Below, piece by piece: positions 37,782 through 47,763 of a stretch of DNA of 55,608 nucleotides. The notes beneath the pieces were generated by a model. It ran no database searches, was not told the origin of the DNA, and saw only the letters and a list, made by a program, of their open reading frames with translations. The position numbers and the translations under genes are program-made. Each line of letters opens with the position of its first letter. Within the stretch, counting starts at the first letter, position 1. Origin of the DNA: Schlesneria paludicola DSM 18645 (lineage in GTDB: Bacteria; Planctomycetota; Planctomycetia; Planctomycetales; Planctomycetaceae); contig CAMBQP010000009.1 of assembly GCA_945869955.1 (NCBI GenBank), positions 1 through 55,608 on the forward strand. Direction: 5' to 3'.

Positions 37782-39362
37782 TCAACCCACCGTACGGAAC
37801 CGGGCTTCCGCCGGGGTTGCACCTGGCAGATGCACGATTCCCCGATCGGGGTTCGCCGACAAGTGTTGCAGGATTTTGAAAATCCATTCTGTTTGATCAT
37901 TCAGATTCAACGACTTTGCAAGTTGCTCGGCGGTCTGGGGGGCTGAACTTAACTTTGCCAGAACTTTCGCTTGTAGACTTAAGACCGCTGCTGCAGCGGC
38001 TTTTCCTGCTTCAACTCCCGGTTGGTGATAGGCGTTCACGTTGATCAGTTCTGCGTACAAACCGACCGCTCGTTCATAGAGTGCGATCAGGGCACCGACG
38101 CTACGGCCATTGACGGACTGAATGGTGATGGTGATGGTATCGCGATGATTTTCCCCGAGTGCGTCACGCGTTCCAAGGAAGAGTCCATGCAGATAATCGC
38201 CCGAAGTGATCCCTGGTTCGACTTCGGGAGAAGGCTCGTCGCGATCTTTGAGGACTTCGATAAATGTCGCGAAAAAATTGGCAATCCCGTCGCGTAACTG
38301 CTGTACATACGCGTGCTGATCAGTCGAGCCTTTATTGCCATACACGGCAATTCCCTGATGCACCACATTTCCCTGTCGGTCGAGCTCTTTCCCGAGTGAT
38401 TCCATGACCAGTTGCTGCAGATAGCGACTGAACAGACAGAGCCGATCTTTATAAGGCAGGATGACCATGTCTTTGGCACCTCGGCCTTGTCCCGTGTGAT
38501 ACCAGACCATGGCGAGAAGCGCAGCGGGGTTTTTCCAGAGGTCGGTTGTGCGCGTCAATCGATCCATCGCGGCAGCCCCCGCAAGCAATTCTTCGACAGA
38601 GATTCCCTGTAAGGCTGCAGGAAGCAGGCCCACGGCCGACAGGACCGACGTCCGTCCTCCGACCCAGTCCCACATCGGAAATGTTTTCAGCCAGCCATTT
38701 TTGATGGCAACCTGGGCGAGTTTGCTCCCCGTTTGTGTCACCGCGACGGCATGCTCCGCGAAGTTGAGTTCTGCCGCTTTGTAGGCCCGTTCCACTTCCA
38801 GCATGCCGTTTCGAGTTTCGGGAGTTCCCCCCGATTTGGAAATGACCAGCACCAGGGTTTTGCCGAGTTGGCCATCGAGTTCTCCCAGAATCTGGTCGAT
38901 CCCATCCGGATCCGTGTTGTCGATGAAGAATGGCAGGATCTCGTCCAGCGGCGTTCCGAGGGCATTTGCCACGAATTGAGGACCGAGAGCCGATCCGCCG
39001 ATGCCAATCAGCAGCAAAAATTGAAAGCGTCCATCGGCTCCTTCGATTTCTCCCGCGTGAATTTGCCGGGCAAACTCGCGAATACTCGCTTGTGTCTGTT
39101 GGATTTCGGCGGTGATGGCAGCTGTCGGCGCTAATTCAGGGGCACGTAGCCAATAATGGCCCACCATCCGGTTTTCGTCGGCATTGGCGATCGCCCCTTT
39201 CTCTAACAGGGCCATTTGGCCAACGGCGGCGCTGACACGGGGAATCAGGGGGGTGAAATCGGCTTCCTTGAAGTCAACTCGACTGATATCCAGCGAAAAG
39301 CCCAGCTCACGATCGGTGACAAGATACTGACAATATCGTGACCAGGCAGCAGAATTCGGCAT
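37782..39362 (-). CDS. pgi: Glucose-6-phosphate isomerase
   Basis: A 526-residue phosphoglucose isomerase interconverting glucose-6-phosphate and fructose-6-phosphate in the cytoplasm. Motifs are [39 protein letters not shown] (sugar-phosphate binding), [24 protein letters not shown] (GGRxS), [19 protein letters not shown] and [16 protein letters not shown] with the late Lys/His. The length and [14 protein letters not shown] wording match the bacterial/cyanobacterial-type Pgi. About 60 extra C-terminal residues ([26 protein letters not shown]...) look like a small winged-helix-like tail seen in some homologues. ATG at 39362. It supplies fructose-6-phosphate for mannose and hexosamine synthesis. 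Confidence 0.95.
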   Translation of the reverse strand: MPNSAAWSRYCQYLVTDRELGFSLDISRVDFKEADFTPLIPRVSAAVGQMALLEKGAIANADENRMVGHYWLRAPELAPTAAITAEIQQTQASIREFARQIHAGEIEGADGRFQFLLLIGIGGSALGPQFVANALGTPLDEILPFFIDNTDPDGIDQILGELDGQLGKTLVLVISKSGGTPETRNGMLEVERAYKAAELNFAEHAVAVTQTGSKLAQVAIKNGWLKTFPMWDWVGGRTSVLSAVGLLPAALQGISVEELLAGAAAMDRLTRTTDLWKNPAALLAMVWYHTGQGRGAKDMVILPYKDRLCLFSRYLQQLVMESLGKELDRQGNVVHQGIAVYGNKGSTDQHAYVQQLRDGIANFFATFIEVLKDRDEPSPEVEPGITSGDYLHGLFLGTRDALGENHRDTITITIQSVNGRSVGALIALYERAVGLYAELINVNAYHQPGVEAGKAAAAAVLSLQAKVLAKLSSAPQTAEQLAKSLNLNDQTEWIFKILQHLSANPDRGIVHLPGATPAEARFRTVG

Positions 39363-39500
39363 CAGATCTCAACTCCCAAATTTCCGGCATCAATCATTCC
39401 GTACAATCCCTGACGGCAGAGGATAACGTCCCCCGAGCAATTGGGTAAGCGTTTTACCGTCAGTTCTTGTCGGAGAATCTGCGGGAACGGTCGCAGAATT

Positions 39501-39529
39501 TTGAAATGGCGGCTATGATTTTGTGTAAT
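39501..39529 (+). promoter_or_regulatory. Sigma70-like promoter for the giant CxxCH protein gene
   Basis: TTGAAA at 39501-39506 and TGTAAT at 39524-39529 are 17 bp apart, each one mismatch from consensus, about 50 bp before the ATG at 39577. By-eye prediction only. Confidence 0.5.
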
Positions 39530-39576
39530 CTCTCTCCAATTCCGTCTGCAATCTGATTTGCACGAAAAGGTTTGCC

Positions 39577-42500
39577 ATGCGTTTGCTTGTTTCCACCGTT
39601 GTCATCACAGCTTTCCTGTGGTGTGGAATCTCACCCTGCTCAGCCGCCGCTGAATTGCCTCGTTTGAAAGTGCTCTACCTTGGCGACAATGGCCATCATC
39701 AACCGGTAGTCCGCTTCAAGCAATTGCAACCCGTTTTGGCCAAACGGAACATCGAACTGGTTTATACCGATGTTCCCGACGACCTCAACCCCGCGACGCT
39801 CAAAGCATACGATGGGCTGGCTGTCTACGCGAACATCGACGCGATTACCGACGAGCAGGCCAAGGGGTTGCTGGATTTTGTCGCCAGTGGCAAAGGGTTT
39901 ATCCCTTTACATTGTGCCAGTTATTGCTTTCGCAACAACGACGAGATTGTCGGTTTGATCGGCGGTCAGTTTCTGAAGCACGGAACCGGAACATTCCGGA
40001 CCACGATTACCCAACCAGACCATCCCCTGATGAAGGGCTTTCGAGGATTTGAAAGCTGGGATGAAACCTACGTTCATACCAAGCACAACGAGCAAAACCG
40101 GACCGTGTTGGAAACTCGTACTGAGGGTGAGACCGAAGAGCCCTGGACTTGGGTGCGGACTCATGGAAAAGGTCGTGTTTTCTACACCGCCTGGGGCCAT
40201 GACGCCCGGACGTTTGCCAATCCCGGTTTTCACAATTTGGTAGAACGAGGGATCCGTTGGGCCTGTGGGCAAGACCCCAGCATCGTGAGGGGATTTGCCG
40301 ATCGTCCCGAGATGACCAAGTTGAGGACTGATGGCAAGCCATTTGAATATGTCGAGGCCGAGATTCCATTTTATCCCCCGGGGAAACAGTGGGGAACCGT
40401 CGAAAACGGGGTCCGAAAAATGCAGCTCCCGGTCTCTCCTGAAGAATCAATGAAGCACTTTGTGACCCCCGTCGGTTTTGAAGTGAAACTGTTCGCCTCG
40501 GAAAAAGATTTTCAGGGGAAGCCCATTTCCATGAATTGGGACGAGCGTGGTCGGCTATGGATTTGTGAAACCTCGGACTACCCGAATGAACTGCAACCAC
40601 GGGGGCAGGGGCGCGATCGGATTCGGATTCTGGAAGATACTGATGGAGACTGGGTGGCAGACAAGTTCACCGTCTTCGCAGAAAAATTAAGTATTCCCAC
40701 CGCCATCACTTTTTATCGTGGTGGTGCCATCATCCAGGATGGTCAGGAAACTGTTTACCTGAAAGATACCGACGGTGATGGCAAAGCCGATTTTCGCAAA
40801 GTGCTGATTACCGGTTGGGGAATGGGGGATACACACGGCGAAGTCAGCAATTTCCAGTATGGTCTTGATAACTGGTACTATGCGATGCAAGGATACAATG
40901 ACTCGTCACCCGTCTTGACCGATGGCCGCAAAGTGACCTCGTTCCGCCAGGGATTTTTCCGTTTCAAAGTGACTGAAGCGGCCGGTTCAGATCCGAAGGC
41001 AAATGACAGCTCTGTCAATCCGGTGGTGACTGAACTGGAGTTTCTCAGGTCGACCAATAACAACACCTGGGGACTGGGACTCAGTGAAGAGGGGCTGGTT
41101 TTCGGTTCGACGGCGAACGGAAATCCAAGCGAATTCATGCCAATCCCCAATCGCTACTACGAAGCGGTTCGCGGGTGGTCCTCAACCGTTCTCGGGGGGA
41201 TTGCGGACAGTAACCAATTCGCTCCGCTCGATGAGAGCAAAGTGCGTCAGGTGGACCATCATGGTGGCTTCACTGCGGCCGCTGGCCACGCGCTTTATAC
41301 CGCTCGCAATTACCCCAAGGAATATTGGAACCGGACAGCATTTGTGACGGAAGCCACCGGGCATTTGATTGCGACGTTTGTCATTCGTGATGAAGGGGCC
41401 GGGTTCCGCTCGAAAAATTCCTGGAATCTCCTCGCCAGCAATGACGAATGGTCGGGCCCGATCATGGCCGAAGTCGGGCCGGATGGGAATGTGTGGGTGA
41501 TCGATTGGTACAACTTTATCATTCAGCACAACCCAACTCCCGTCGGTTTCAAGACCGGAAAGGGAAATGCCTACGAATCCAATCTGCGCGATAAAAAGCA
41601 TGGACGCATTTACCGAGTGGTCTACACCGGGGCCGAGAACGCGAGCGATGCAAAACCGGGAGCAAAATCGGACGATGAGGGGCCGGCGATGAACGCGCAA
41701 TCGCTGGATCTTTCTCGTGCGAATTCCGAACAATTACTCGCGGCCCTCCATTCGCCCAATTTTTTCTGGCGTCGTCATGCTCAACGGTTAATGCTGGAAA
41801 ATCGTCAGGCCGATGTGGTGCAGGCTTTGATCGAAATGGTCAAAGAACAGTCACTGGACGAGATTGGTCTGGCGACAGACATCAACCATGCTCTCTGGAC
41901 TCTCCAGGGACGTGGAGCCCTCGATGGACAAAACCGGGATGCCTTGAAAGTGGTCACACGGGCATTAAACCATCCTTCGGCGGGAGTTCGCCGCAATGCC
42001 TTACTCGTACTGCCGAAAACAGAGCAGACGACGGGAGCGATCCAGCAGAGCGGCGTGTTGCGGGACAAGAATTCTCATGTGCGTCTGGCGGCTCTGCTGA
42101 CGTTGGCGGAACTTCCCCCATCCGCCTCGGCAGCGGAAGAGATTCGGATCGCGATGTCGGTACCGGAAAATCTTGAAGACCGCTGGCTGCGCGATGCTTT
42201 GATTGCTGCTGCCGCACGGCATGATTTTGAGTTTCTGAGCACCGTGGTCAAAAACGTTGGCGCGAAACGCGTGAATCTGCCACTCGATGTCGTCGCGATT
42301 GTCGCGGAACATTACGCGCGTGGTGCTCCGGTCGATTCGATTGGCTCGCTGTTATCGTTGATGAGTGTTGCCAGCAAAAAGCCAGACGCGGCACCGCAGA
42401 TTGCTCAGACCAATGCCGCGATCATCAACGGTTTTTCCAAAGGTTGGCCGCGAGGAAAGCTGGCGACCTTCGATGAGGCAACGGAAACAGCCTTGGTTGA

Positions 42501-44082
42501 TCTGGTCAAAAATTCACCTCCCGCTACACGTGGCCCATTGGCCACGTTCGCCACACGGGCGGGCAGCAAACAGCTGGAACAGTACGGAGCCGAAATTGCG
42601 GCCTCGTTTTTGTTAGTCGCCAAGGATGATCAGCAACCCGACGCGACGCGACGCGACGCCGCCCTGCAGTTGATCAATTTCCGCCGACTCGATCCCGCCG
42701 CAGCAAAAGATCTGCTGCAATTGATTACGCCGCGAACGGCTCCTGAATTCGCCAATGCGCTGATCGAAGCGATCGGAACCAGCGAAGCTCCGGAAGTTGG
42801 TACGGCACTCGTTGAAGCACTCTCGGCGCTGACCCCGTCCGTTCGGCCGTCCGCACTACGAGTATTGCTCAGCCGAGCCGACTGGAGTGAAGCGCTGCTC
42901 GATGGATTGGAGCAGGGAACGATTCAGTTTGGTGAGCTTTTCCTTGACCAGAAACAACGCTTGTCGGCTCATCCTTCTCGAAAATTGGCTGAGCGGGCCC
43001 GGAAGATCCTGTCACGAGGCGGGGGGCTTCCGAATCCAGACCGACAGAAGGTGATTGACGAACTGATGCCGTTGACCGAGCAGGTCAGCGATGCCGTGGC
43101 AGGTCGTGAAGTCTTCAAAAAGCAATGTGCGAAATGCCACCTTCACAGCGGTGAGGGAAATAAAATCGGTCCGGACCTGACGGGAATGGCGGTCCATCCG
43201 AAAAAGGAACTGTTGACCCACATTATCGATCCCAGCCGAAGTGTTGAAGGAAATTTTCGAGTCTATTCCGTCGTGCTGGCCGATGGTCGCGTGATGAACG
43301 GGCTGCTCGCATCGGAATCCAAAACCGCGATCGAAATTTTCGATGCCGAAGGGAAAAAGCACGCGATTCAACGAGATGATATTGAAGAGTTGATTGCGTC
43401 GACCAAGTCACTGATGCCAGAAGGTTTTGAGAAACAGGTCAAACCAGAAGAGATTGCGAATCTGCTGGAATTCCTGACGCAACGCGGAAAATATATGCCA
43501 ATTCCGATTAACAAGGCGGCGACCGTTGTCAGTACGAAAGAGATGTTTCATGACGGTCAGCATGACGAGCAGAAGTTAATCTTCCCGGATTGGAGTCCCA
43601 AGATTTTTGAAGGGGTTCCCTTCTTGCTTGTCGATCCGCAGGGAGACCGAGTTGCCAATGCGATTATGTTGTATGGTACCAACGGTGATAAGCCACCTCG
43701 GATGCCCAAGAGCGTTTCCTTGACCTGCAATTCCCCCGCAGCGGTGATTCACATGCTGGGCGGGATCAGTGGCTGGGGTTTTCCCGCTGGGGATAAGGGT
43801 AAGGTGAGTGTGAACGTGCGGTTGAAATATGCGGACGGCGAGACTGAGGATCATCTGTTGCGTGATGGTGAGTATTTTTCTGACTACATTCGCCGCGTTG
43901 ATGTTCCTCAATCGAAGTTTGCCTATTCCTTGAGGGGGCAGCAAATCCGATATTTTTCGATCATCCCCAAACGAATCGAGAAGATCGAATCGATCGAGTT
44001 GATCAAGGGAGATGCCGTGGTCAGCTCGCCGATCATCATGGCGGTGACTGTGGAAACCCCAAGCAAACCTGAGATAAAGTAG
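39577..44082 (+). CDS. Giant secreted fusion: ThuA-like, PVC dehydrogenase propeller, HEAT repeats, CxxCH cytochrome
   Basis: A 1501-residue exported protein. Residues 1-24 are a signal peptide. Residues about 25-235 are ThuA-like (LKVLYLGDNGHHQPVVRF, GFIPLHCASYCF, VRTHGKGRVFYTAWGHDARTF). About 285-690 form the PVC-type membrane-bound dehydrogenase propeller (FVTPVGFEVKLFASE, RLWICETSDYPNELQP, RIRILEDTDGDW, IDWYNFIIQHNPTP). Helical HEAT-like repeats follow to about 1140 (ALNHPSAGVRRNALLVLPKTE, AALLTLAELPPSASAAEE). CAKCH at about 1184-1188 is a c-type haem site in VFKKQCAKCHLHSGEGNKIGPDLTG. The last 200 residues are a beta domain of unknown type. These proteins are planctomycete-specific in my experience; a dehydrogenase passing electrons to the bound haem is plausible, substrate unknown. 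Confidence 0.93.
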   Translation: MRLLVSTVVITAFLWCGISPCSAAAELPRLKVLYLGDNGHHQPVVRFKQLQPVLAKRNIELVYTDVPDDLNPATLKAYDGLAVYANIDAITDEQAKGLLDFVASGKGFIPLHCASYCFRNNDEIVGLIGGQFLKHGTGTFRTTITQPDHPLMKGFRGFESWDETYVHTKHNEQNRTVLETRTEGETEEPWTWVRTHGKGRVFYTAWGHDARTFANPGFHNLVERGIRWACGQDPSIVRGFADRPEMTKLRTDGKPFEYVEAEIPFYPPGKQWGTVENGVRKMQLPVSPEESMKHFVTPVGFEVKLFASEKDFQGKPISMNWDERGRLWICETSDYPNELQPRGQGRDRIRILEDTDGDWVADKFTVFAEKLSIPTAITFYRGGAIIQDGQETVYLKDTDGDGKADFRKVLITGWGMGDTHGEVSNFQYGLDNWYYAMQGYNDSSPVLTDGRKVTSFRQGFFRFKVTEAAGSDPKANDSSVNPVVTELEFLRSTNNNTWGLGLSEEGLVFGSTANGNPSEFMPIPNRYYEAVRGWSSTVLGGIADSNQFAPLDESKVRQVDHHGGFTAAAGHALYTARNYPKEYWNRTAFVTEATGHLIATFVIRDEGAGFRSKNSWNLLASNDEWSGPIMAEVGPDGNVWVIDWYNFIIQHNPTPVGFKTGKGNAYESNLRDKKHGRIYRVVYTGAENASDAKPGAKSDDEGPAMNAQSLDLSRANSEQLLAALHSPNFFWRRHAQRLMLENRQADVVQALIEMVKEQSLDEIGLATDINHALWTLQGRGALDGQNRDALKVVTRALNHPSAGVRRNALLVLPKTEQTTGAIQQSGVLRDKNSHVRLAALLTLAELPPSASAAEEIRIAMSVPENLEDRWLRDALIAAAARHDFEFLSTVVKNVGAKRVNLPLDVVAIVAEHYARGAPVDSIGSLLSLMSVASKKPDAAPQIAQTNAAIINGFSKGWPRGKLATFDEATETALVDLVKNSPPATRGPLATFATRAGSKQLEQYGAEIAASFLLVAKDDQQPDATRRDAALQLINFRRLDPAAAKDLLQLITPRTAPEFANALIEAIGTSEAPEVGTALVEALSALTPSVRPSALRVLLSRADWSEALLDGLEQGTIQFGELFLDQKQRLSAHPSRKLAERARKILSRGGGLPNPDRQKVIDELMPLTEQVSDAVAGREVFKKQCAKCHLHSGEGNKIGPDLTGMAVHPKKELLTHIIDPSRSVEGNFRVYSVVLADGRVMNGLLASESKTAIEIFDAEGKKHAIQRDDIEELIASTKSLMPEGFEKQVKPEEIANLLEFLTQRGKYMPIPINKAATVVSTKEMFHDGQHDEQKLIFPDWSPKIFEGVPFLLVDPQGDRVANAIMLYGTNGDKPPRMPKSVSLTCNSPAAVIHMLGGISGWGFPAGDKGKVSVNVRLKYADGETEDHLLRDGEYFSDYIRRVDVPQSKFAYSLRGQQIRYFSIIPKRIEKIESIELIKGDAVVSSPIIMAVTVETPSKPEIK

Positions 44083-44207
44083 CCACAAATCTAACGTCGC
44101 CACAAACAGACGGCCTGGACGCGCCGGCGTACGGGATTTGTTGGACTGTGTATTGAACTGTTGGTTTTGACCTTGAGATTGATTCTTTTGCTGATCGAGA
44201 TTCGTTG

Positions 44208-44879
44208 ATGCCCCAGTTCACTTCCGAGATGTCGACGCAATTGCTCAATCGATTATCGGGGCTGTCGACGCCGGTGATTGCCGCCGTGGCTGTTTTTCAT
44301 CTGCTGGTGTTTTTCTGGTTGATGGCTTGGGCACGGCGCGATCTGCGGCGGATGGCGGCAGACTTTGATCAGTTTACGCGGGAACTGAAGTACCGCAGTA
44401 TCCTCGAACGGGGCTCGAATCTGTCTGATCAGATCGATGCCTTTCTCGCAGATGTTAAAGATGTCCTGGACGATCCAACGAAAACGTCTGAGCGTCAGCA
44501 ACTTTGGTTGCGGATGCGAATTCTTGACGAAGAAAGGCGATACCTGCAGTCGCAGTCCTTTGAGACCTGGTACACCATTTGTCGTACGATGATCGAAGCC
44601 TACCCGCTGGCAGGAGTATTAGGAACGATCCTGGCGATTGGTGCGGCATTACAGTCGGGGCAGGGTGACGCACAACAGACCGTAGCGGATATTGTGCGCT
44701 ATTTCGGAGATGCAATCTGGTCAACGTTCGTCGGCTTGATTGCGGCCATGATTTTAATGTTTGTAAACAGTGTTGTGGAAACCAAATTTCAGCGATTGGC
44801 CGAAAATCGTCTGCACGTGCGAGAAACCGTCGCACGAACGAAACGTGAGTTATCGATCGCCGCAGGAGGGCATGGATGA
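44208..44879 (+). CDS. MotA/TolQ/ExbB-like proton channel protein
   Basis: A 223-residue inner-membrane protein with the TolQ/ExbB topology: helix 1 at about 18-38 (TPVIAAVAVFHLLVFFWLMA), a cytoplasmic loop of about 90 residues, helix 2 in TMIEAYPLAGVLGTILAIGAAL near 125-145 and helix 3 in YFGDAIWSTFVGLIAAMILMFVNS near 163-186. The PLAGVLGTILAIGAA and DAIWSTFVGLIAA blocks are the conserved channel helices of the MotA/TolQ/ExbB family, which use proton or sodium flow to move a partner. The start is ATG 44208 (TTG immediately before it is an alternative). Its end overlaps the next gene by ATGA. Confidence 0.88.
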   Translation: MPQFTSEMSTQLLNRLSGLSTPVIAAVAVFHLLVFFWLMAWARRDLRRMAADFDQFTRELKYRSILERGSNLSDQIDAFLADVKDVLDDPTKTSERQQLWLRMRILDEERRYLQSQSFETWYTICRTMIEAYPLAGVLGTILAIGAALQSGQGDAQQTVADIVRYFGDAIWSTFVGLIAAMILMFVNSVVETKFQRLAENRLHVRETVARTKRELSIAAGGHG

Positions 44880-45652
44880 CACGTGTTCGAAGGATGACAT
44901 TACAGCTAACACCATTGCTCGATCTGCTGCTGATCGTCATTTTTGCTCAATATATGGAAGTGCGGATTGTTGCAAAACAGGAATCCGACCGCGTCGCTCA
45001 TGAACGGGAATCGACTGCCGTTGAAAACCGCGAATTGCGGCGGCAAGTCGACGAATGGGAATCACAGCAGCGGAGTGTGGACCGCGAGCAGCATCAGATC
45101 CGTGAGCAGTTCGGAGAGGTGGTTCGCGAGTTATTCCGGATCCCTGAGGCAACGCTCAATAAAATTGTTCAGCCTCGCAGTAAGAATGAAGCGGGTGGAT
45201 TGTCCCCTGCCGAAATTGCCGAGTTGAAGGCTCGTTTCCAACAACTCGCCACATCGAACGGGGACCAGGTTGTTGATCATCTGTTGACCTTCCAGGAAAT
45301 GCGAAAACAGTTTGATGTTTGGGAGTTCTATCTGAATGAGGATGGATCGCTGCAAATCCTCATCGGCCCGGATCGCCAGCAGATCAAAACGAAAGAGATT
45401 GAATCGCCCGAAGCGTTCGTCGATGTCGTGTTACAACTCCGCAACCGGTTCCCACCCACGAAGAACAGTGTGTTAATCCTCTGCAGCTATGGGGATTGCC
45501 AGCTCTCACATCGGCTTTCCTTGACTCGTGGTCTCCCTGCGATTTCGTCGCGACTGCGACAAGATGGCCAGGGAACACAGAATTTCGAGTATGCTCTTTT
45601 TGGATATCGACCACAGCCACAGTTCCGTCCTGCGGCCGCTGGTAAAAAATAA
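44876..45652 (+). CDS. TolR/ExbD-like partner with coiled-coil periplasmic part
   Basis: A 258-residue protein beginning MTRVRRMTLQLTPLLDLLLIVIFAQYMEVRI, the single N-terminal membrane helix with the TPLLDLLLI wording of ExbD/TolR (the Asp is the ion-carrying residue). Residues about 35-100 are a heptad-rich coiled coil (ESDRVAHERESTAVENRELRRQVDEWES), longer than in standard ExbD. The C-terminal domain (FYLNEDGSLQILIGPDRQQIKTKE ... FEYALFGYRPQPQ) has the alternating pattern of an extracytoplasmic alpha/beta domain. It is coupled to the upstream TolQ-like gene by an ATGA overlap. The cargo or outer-membrane partner is unknown. Confidence 0.82.
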   Translation: MTRVRRMTLQLTPLLDLLLIVIFAQYMEVRIVAKQESDRVAHERESTAVENRELRRQVDEWESQQRSVDREQHQIREQFGEVVRELFRIPEATLNKIVQPRSKNEAGGLSPAEIAELKARFQQLATSNGDQVVDHLLTFQEMRKQFDVWEFYLNEDGSLQILIGPDRQQIKTKEIESPEAFVDVVLQLRNRFPPTKNSVLILCSYGDCQLSHRLSLTRGLPAISSRLRQDGQGTQNFEYALFGYRPQPQFRPAAAGKK

Positions 45653-45696
45653 TCCCCGTTCGCATTTTCTTTCTCCGGCAATCCATGAGGTCAACG

Positions 45697-46218
45697 ATGG
45701 CGACTGATTCGCGTAAAACCCTGTTTCGCAAGCGGAATATTTTGGGAACGGCCCTGATTGCGGGAATTGGCATGGGGGTTTATCTCGGACAATTCAAAGG
45801 GTTTGGGCTGGGGGGAGGAAGTCAGTTTGGGCTGGGCCTGAGTGATGGAGAAACGCAAGCGACAATCGAATCACCAGCGGGCGCGATCAAACCCTTGGAC
45901 ATCAAACCCGTGGACATCAAACCCTTGGATCCAGAAAACAGTGTGACTCCCCAAGACGTTTCTGATGTGGTCCGCGTTTTGATTGACGATCGCAAGTTCA
46001 AATTGAAATCCGAAATCTCGGGAGCAGAGATACCGGTCGACCTGAAAAAACTGATCGAATTGATTCAGCAAGCTCCTGGCGACGAAGATGGTCTGCGCGT
46101 GCGGATTTATCGAACGACCACCTCCAGGGCATCGGCTGAAGAAAGTCTGAAACAGGAACTGACCGCAGCGGGGATTGATGAGACGGCGATTTTCTGGGTC
46201 CCGCCTCCCGTGAAATAA
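45697..46218 (+). CDS. Membrane-anchored protein with ExbD-like C-terminal domain, unknown
   Basis: A 173-residue protein; ATG 45697 chosen (an in-frame ATG at 45685 adds four residues). It has a helix at about 14-32 (ILGTALIAGIGMGVYLGQF), a Gly-rich spacer, three copies of a DIKPLD-like motif, then a domain (VVRVLIDDRKFKLKSEISGAEIPVDLKKLIELIQQA ... LRVRIYRTTTSRASAEESLKQELTAAGIDETAIFWV) whose pattern resembles the periplasmic domain of ExbD/TolR proteins. It lacks the LTPLLD motif. It lies 44 bp after the TolR-like gene, so a third component of the same complex is likely. I find no named family. Confidence 0.65.
   Translation: MATDSRKTLFRKRNILGTALIAGIGMGVYLGQFKGFGLGGGSQFGLGLSDGETQATIESPAGAIKPLDIKPVDIKPLDPENSVTPQDVSDVVRVLIDDRKFKLKSEISGAEIPVDLKKLIELIQQAPGDEDGLRVRIYRTTTSRASAEESLKQELTAAGIDETAIFWVPPPVK
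45886..45930 (+). repeat. Three 15-bp tandem repeats (IKPLD-type)
   Basis: ATCAAACCCTTGGAC, ATCAAACCCGTGGAC and ATCAAACCCTTGGAT in tandem, in frame in the preceding CDS and coding IKPLD, IKPVD, IKPLD. Confidence 0.85.
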
Positions 46219-46270
46219 TCCCGATGGTGTTCAGGATGCCAGCGATCCTTATTTCAACGGGACAGTTCTT

Positions 46271-47521
46271 ATGAATCGCATTGTTTCCTTGTCGGTGCTG
46301 TTGATACTGATTGTGCTGCTGGGCAGCATGATGTTTCACGTGATCGCTCAATTTATCCTGCCATTATTCATTGCCGCAGTGCTGGCCGTGATCAGTCAAC
46401 CATTACATCGCTATTTCTTGCGTAAAACAGGGGAGCGAAATTCATGGGCTGCGGCACTTTCGACATTGACGCTCGTCGGAATCATTGTGGTTCCCGTAGT
46501 GGTCGGAACCTTTGTTTCCGCCGTTCAGTTTTACTCGTTGGCCGAACAGCATCTGGATGGGGACTGGCACCGAGCGATCGATCTCTTGTGGAATCGGATC
46601 TTGACTCCCCTGTTGGAAAAGGTGAAACCGTGGATACCTGAAAGTATCACGAGCGAGCGTTTGGCCGAATTCAAGCAACAGTTTGCCGACAACCTGCAAA
46701 AGTTATCGGGTCAGATTGCCCGTCGCACATTCCAGTTGGCGTCGTCAACCCTCGAAGTGGTGGCTTCCTACAGTATTGCGGGGGGAACCTTTATCACCGC
46801 TTTGTATTACTTCCTGGCCGACGGTCCCGCATTGATCGCTGCGGCAGAAGACCTGATTCCGTTACCCGTTGATCATCAGCGCCGGTTATGTGAGCGATTT
46901 GCCAAGGTCGTACGGGCCGTCGTCACCGCAACCTTCCTGGCTGCTTTTATTCAAGGATTTGCAACGGCGATTGCACTACAGTTTTGTGGGCTGGGGCACT
47001 TCTGGATTTTTCTGGCCGTCGCGACGGTGGCTTCGTTGATACCCCTTGTCGGTGCCTGGATTATCTGGGTTCCCTGTGCCATTTGGCTTGGATTGCAAGG
47101 CCAATGGACTGCGGCAGCGCTATTAGCCGTCTGGGGGGCGGGGGTGGTGAGCATGCTTGATAATGGTGTCAAGATGTACGTTTTGCAGAATGACGCTGAT
47201 CTGCATCCACTGCTCGCATTCATCAGTGTGATTGGAGCCTTGCAGGTTTTAGGGCTATGGGGAATTTTCATCGGACCGATCGTGGCGTCCTGTTTGTTTG
47301 CCTTGATCCAGATTTTTAATACGGAACTGAAAGAGTTTGTCAACGAACGATCCCAGTCGCCCGATTTGCCACCCGAGACCGAATCCGCAATACCTGAAAC
47401 CGAATCCCGTCCGGGGGTTGGAAACACGAGTGATTCCAAGACGATTTCAAACGAGACGACCATGTCCAAAGCGGTGACGACATTCCAGACCAAAGTGAAG
47501 CCGAAGCGACGGCGCTCATAG
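46271..47521 (+). CDS. AI-2E family transporter (TqsA/YdiK-like permease)
   Basis: A 416-residue polytopic inner-membrane protein of the AI-2E (UPF0118) family. About eight hydrophobic segments are visible, beginning with VSLSVLLILIVLLGSMMFHVIAQFILPLFIAAVLAVI, and the family blocks YYFLADGP, FIQGFATAIAL, ATVASLIPLVGAWIIWVPCAIWLGLQGQW and WGIFIGPIVASCLFALI occur in the expected order. The region from about 85 to 145 is a hydrophilic loop. The C-terminal 60 residues are charged and Pro/Ser/Thr-rich (SQSPDLPPETESAIPETESRPG), perhaps a cytoplasmic tail. It starts 52 bp after the TolQ/R-like trio on the same strand and may share its transcript. AI-2 export is one reported activity, but many members have other substrates. 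Confidence 0.88.
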   Translation: MNRIVSLSVLLILIVLLGSMMFHVIAQFILPLFIAAVLAVISQPLHRYFLRKTGERNSWAAALSTLTLVGIIVVPVVVGTFVSAVQFYSLAEQHLDGDWHRAIDLLWNRILTPLLEKVKPWIPESITSERLAEFKQQFADNLQKLSGQIARRTFQLASSTLEVVASYSIAGGTFITALYYFLADGPALIAAAEDLIPLPVDHQRRLCERFAKVVRAVVTATFLAAFIQGFATAIALQFCGLGHFWIFLAVATVASLIPLVGAWIIWVPCAIWLGLQGQWTAAALLAVWGAGVVSMLDNGVKMYVLQNDADLHPLLAFISVIGALQVLGLWGIFIGPIVASCLFALIQIFNTELKEFVNERSQSPDLPPETESAIPETESRPGVGNTSDSKTISNETTMSKAVTTFQTKVKPKRRRS

Positions 47522-47763
47522 AGACTGTTCGAAGCAGATGGAAACCGAGTCATCGCGGATTGTGGGCTTGACCCCCGTCAGGGATCGACGAACAACCGAC
47601 ACAGGCCAAAAAGCGATGCTTCTGTATCCCCACTGAGGCAACGTGAGGTATGAACAAGTGCCCACAAATGAAGGCAGCCTGAACAGTCTTGCGACTGTCA
47701 GGCTACTCGCTTAAACGGGGTCGAGAGAGTCTCGCTCAATCCCCATCAGGTTCATCGGCATCA

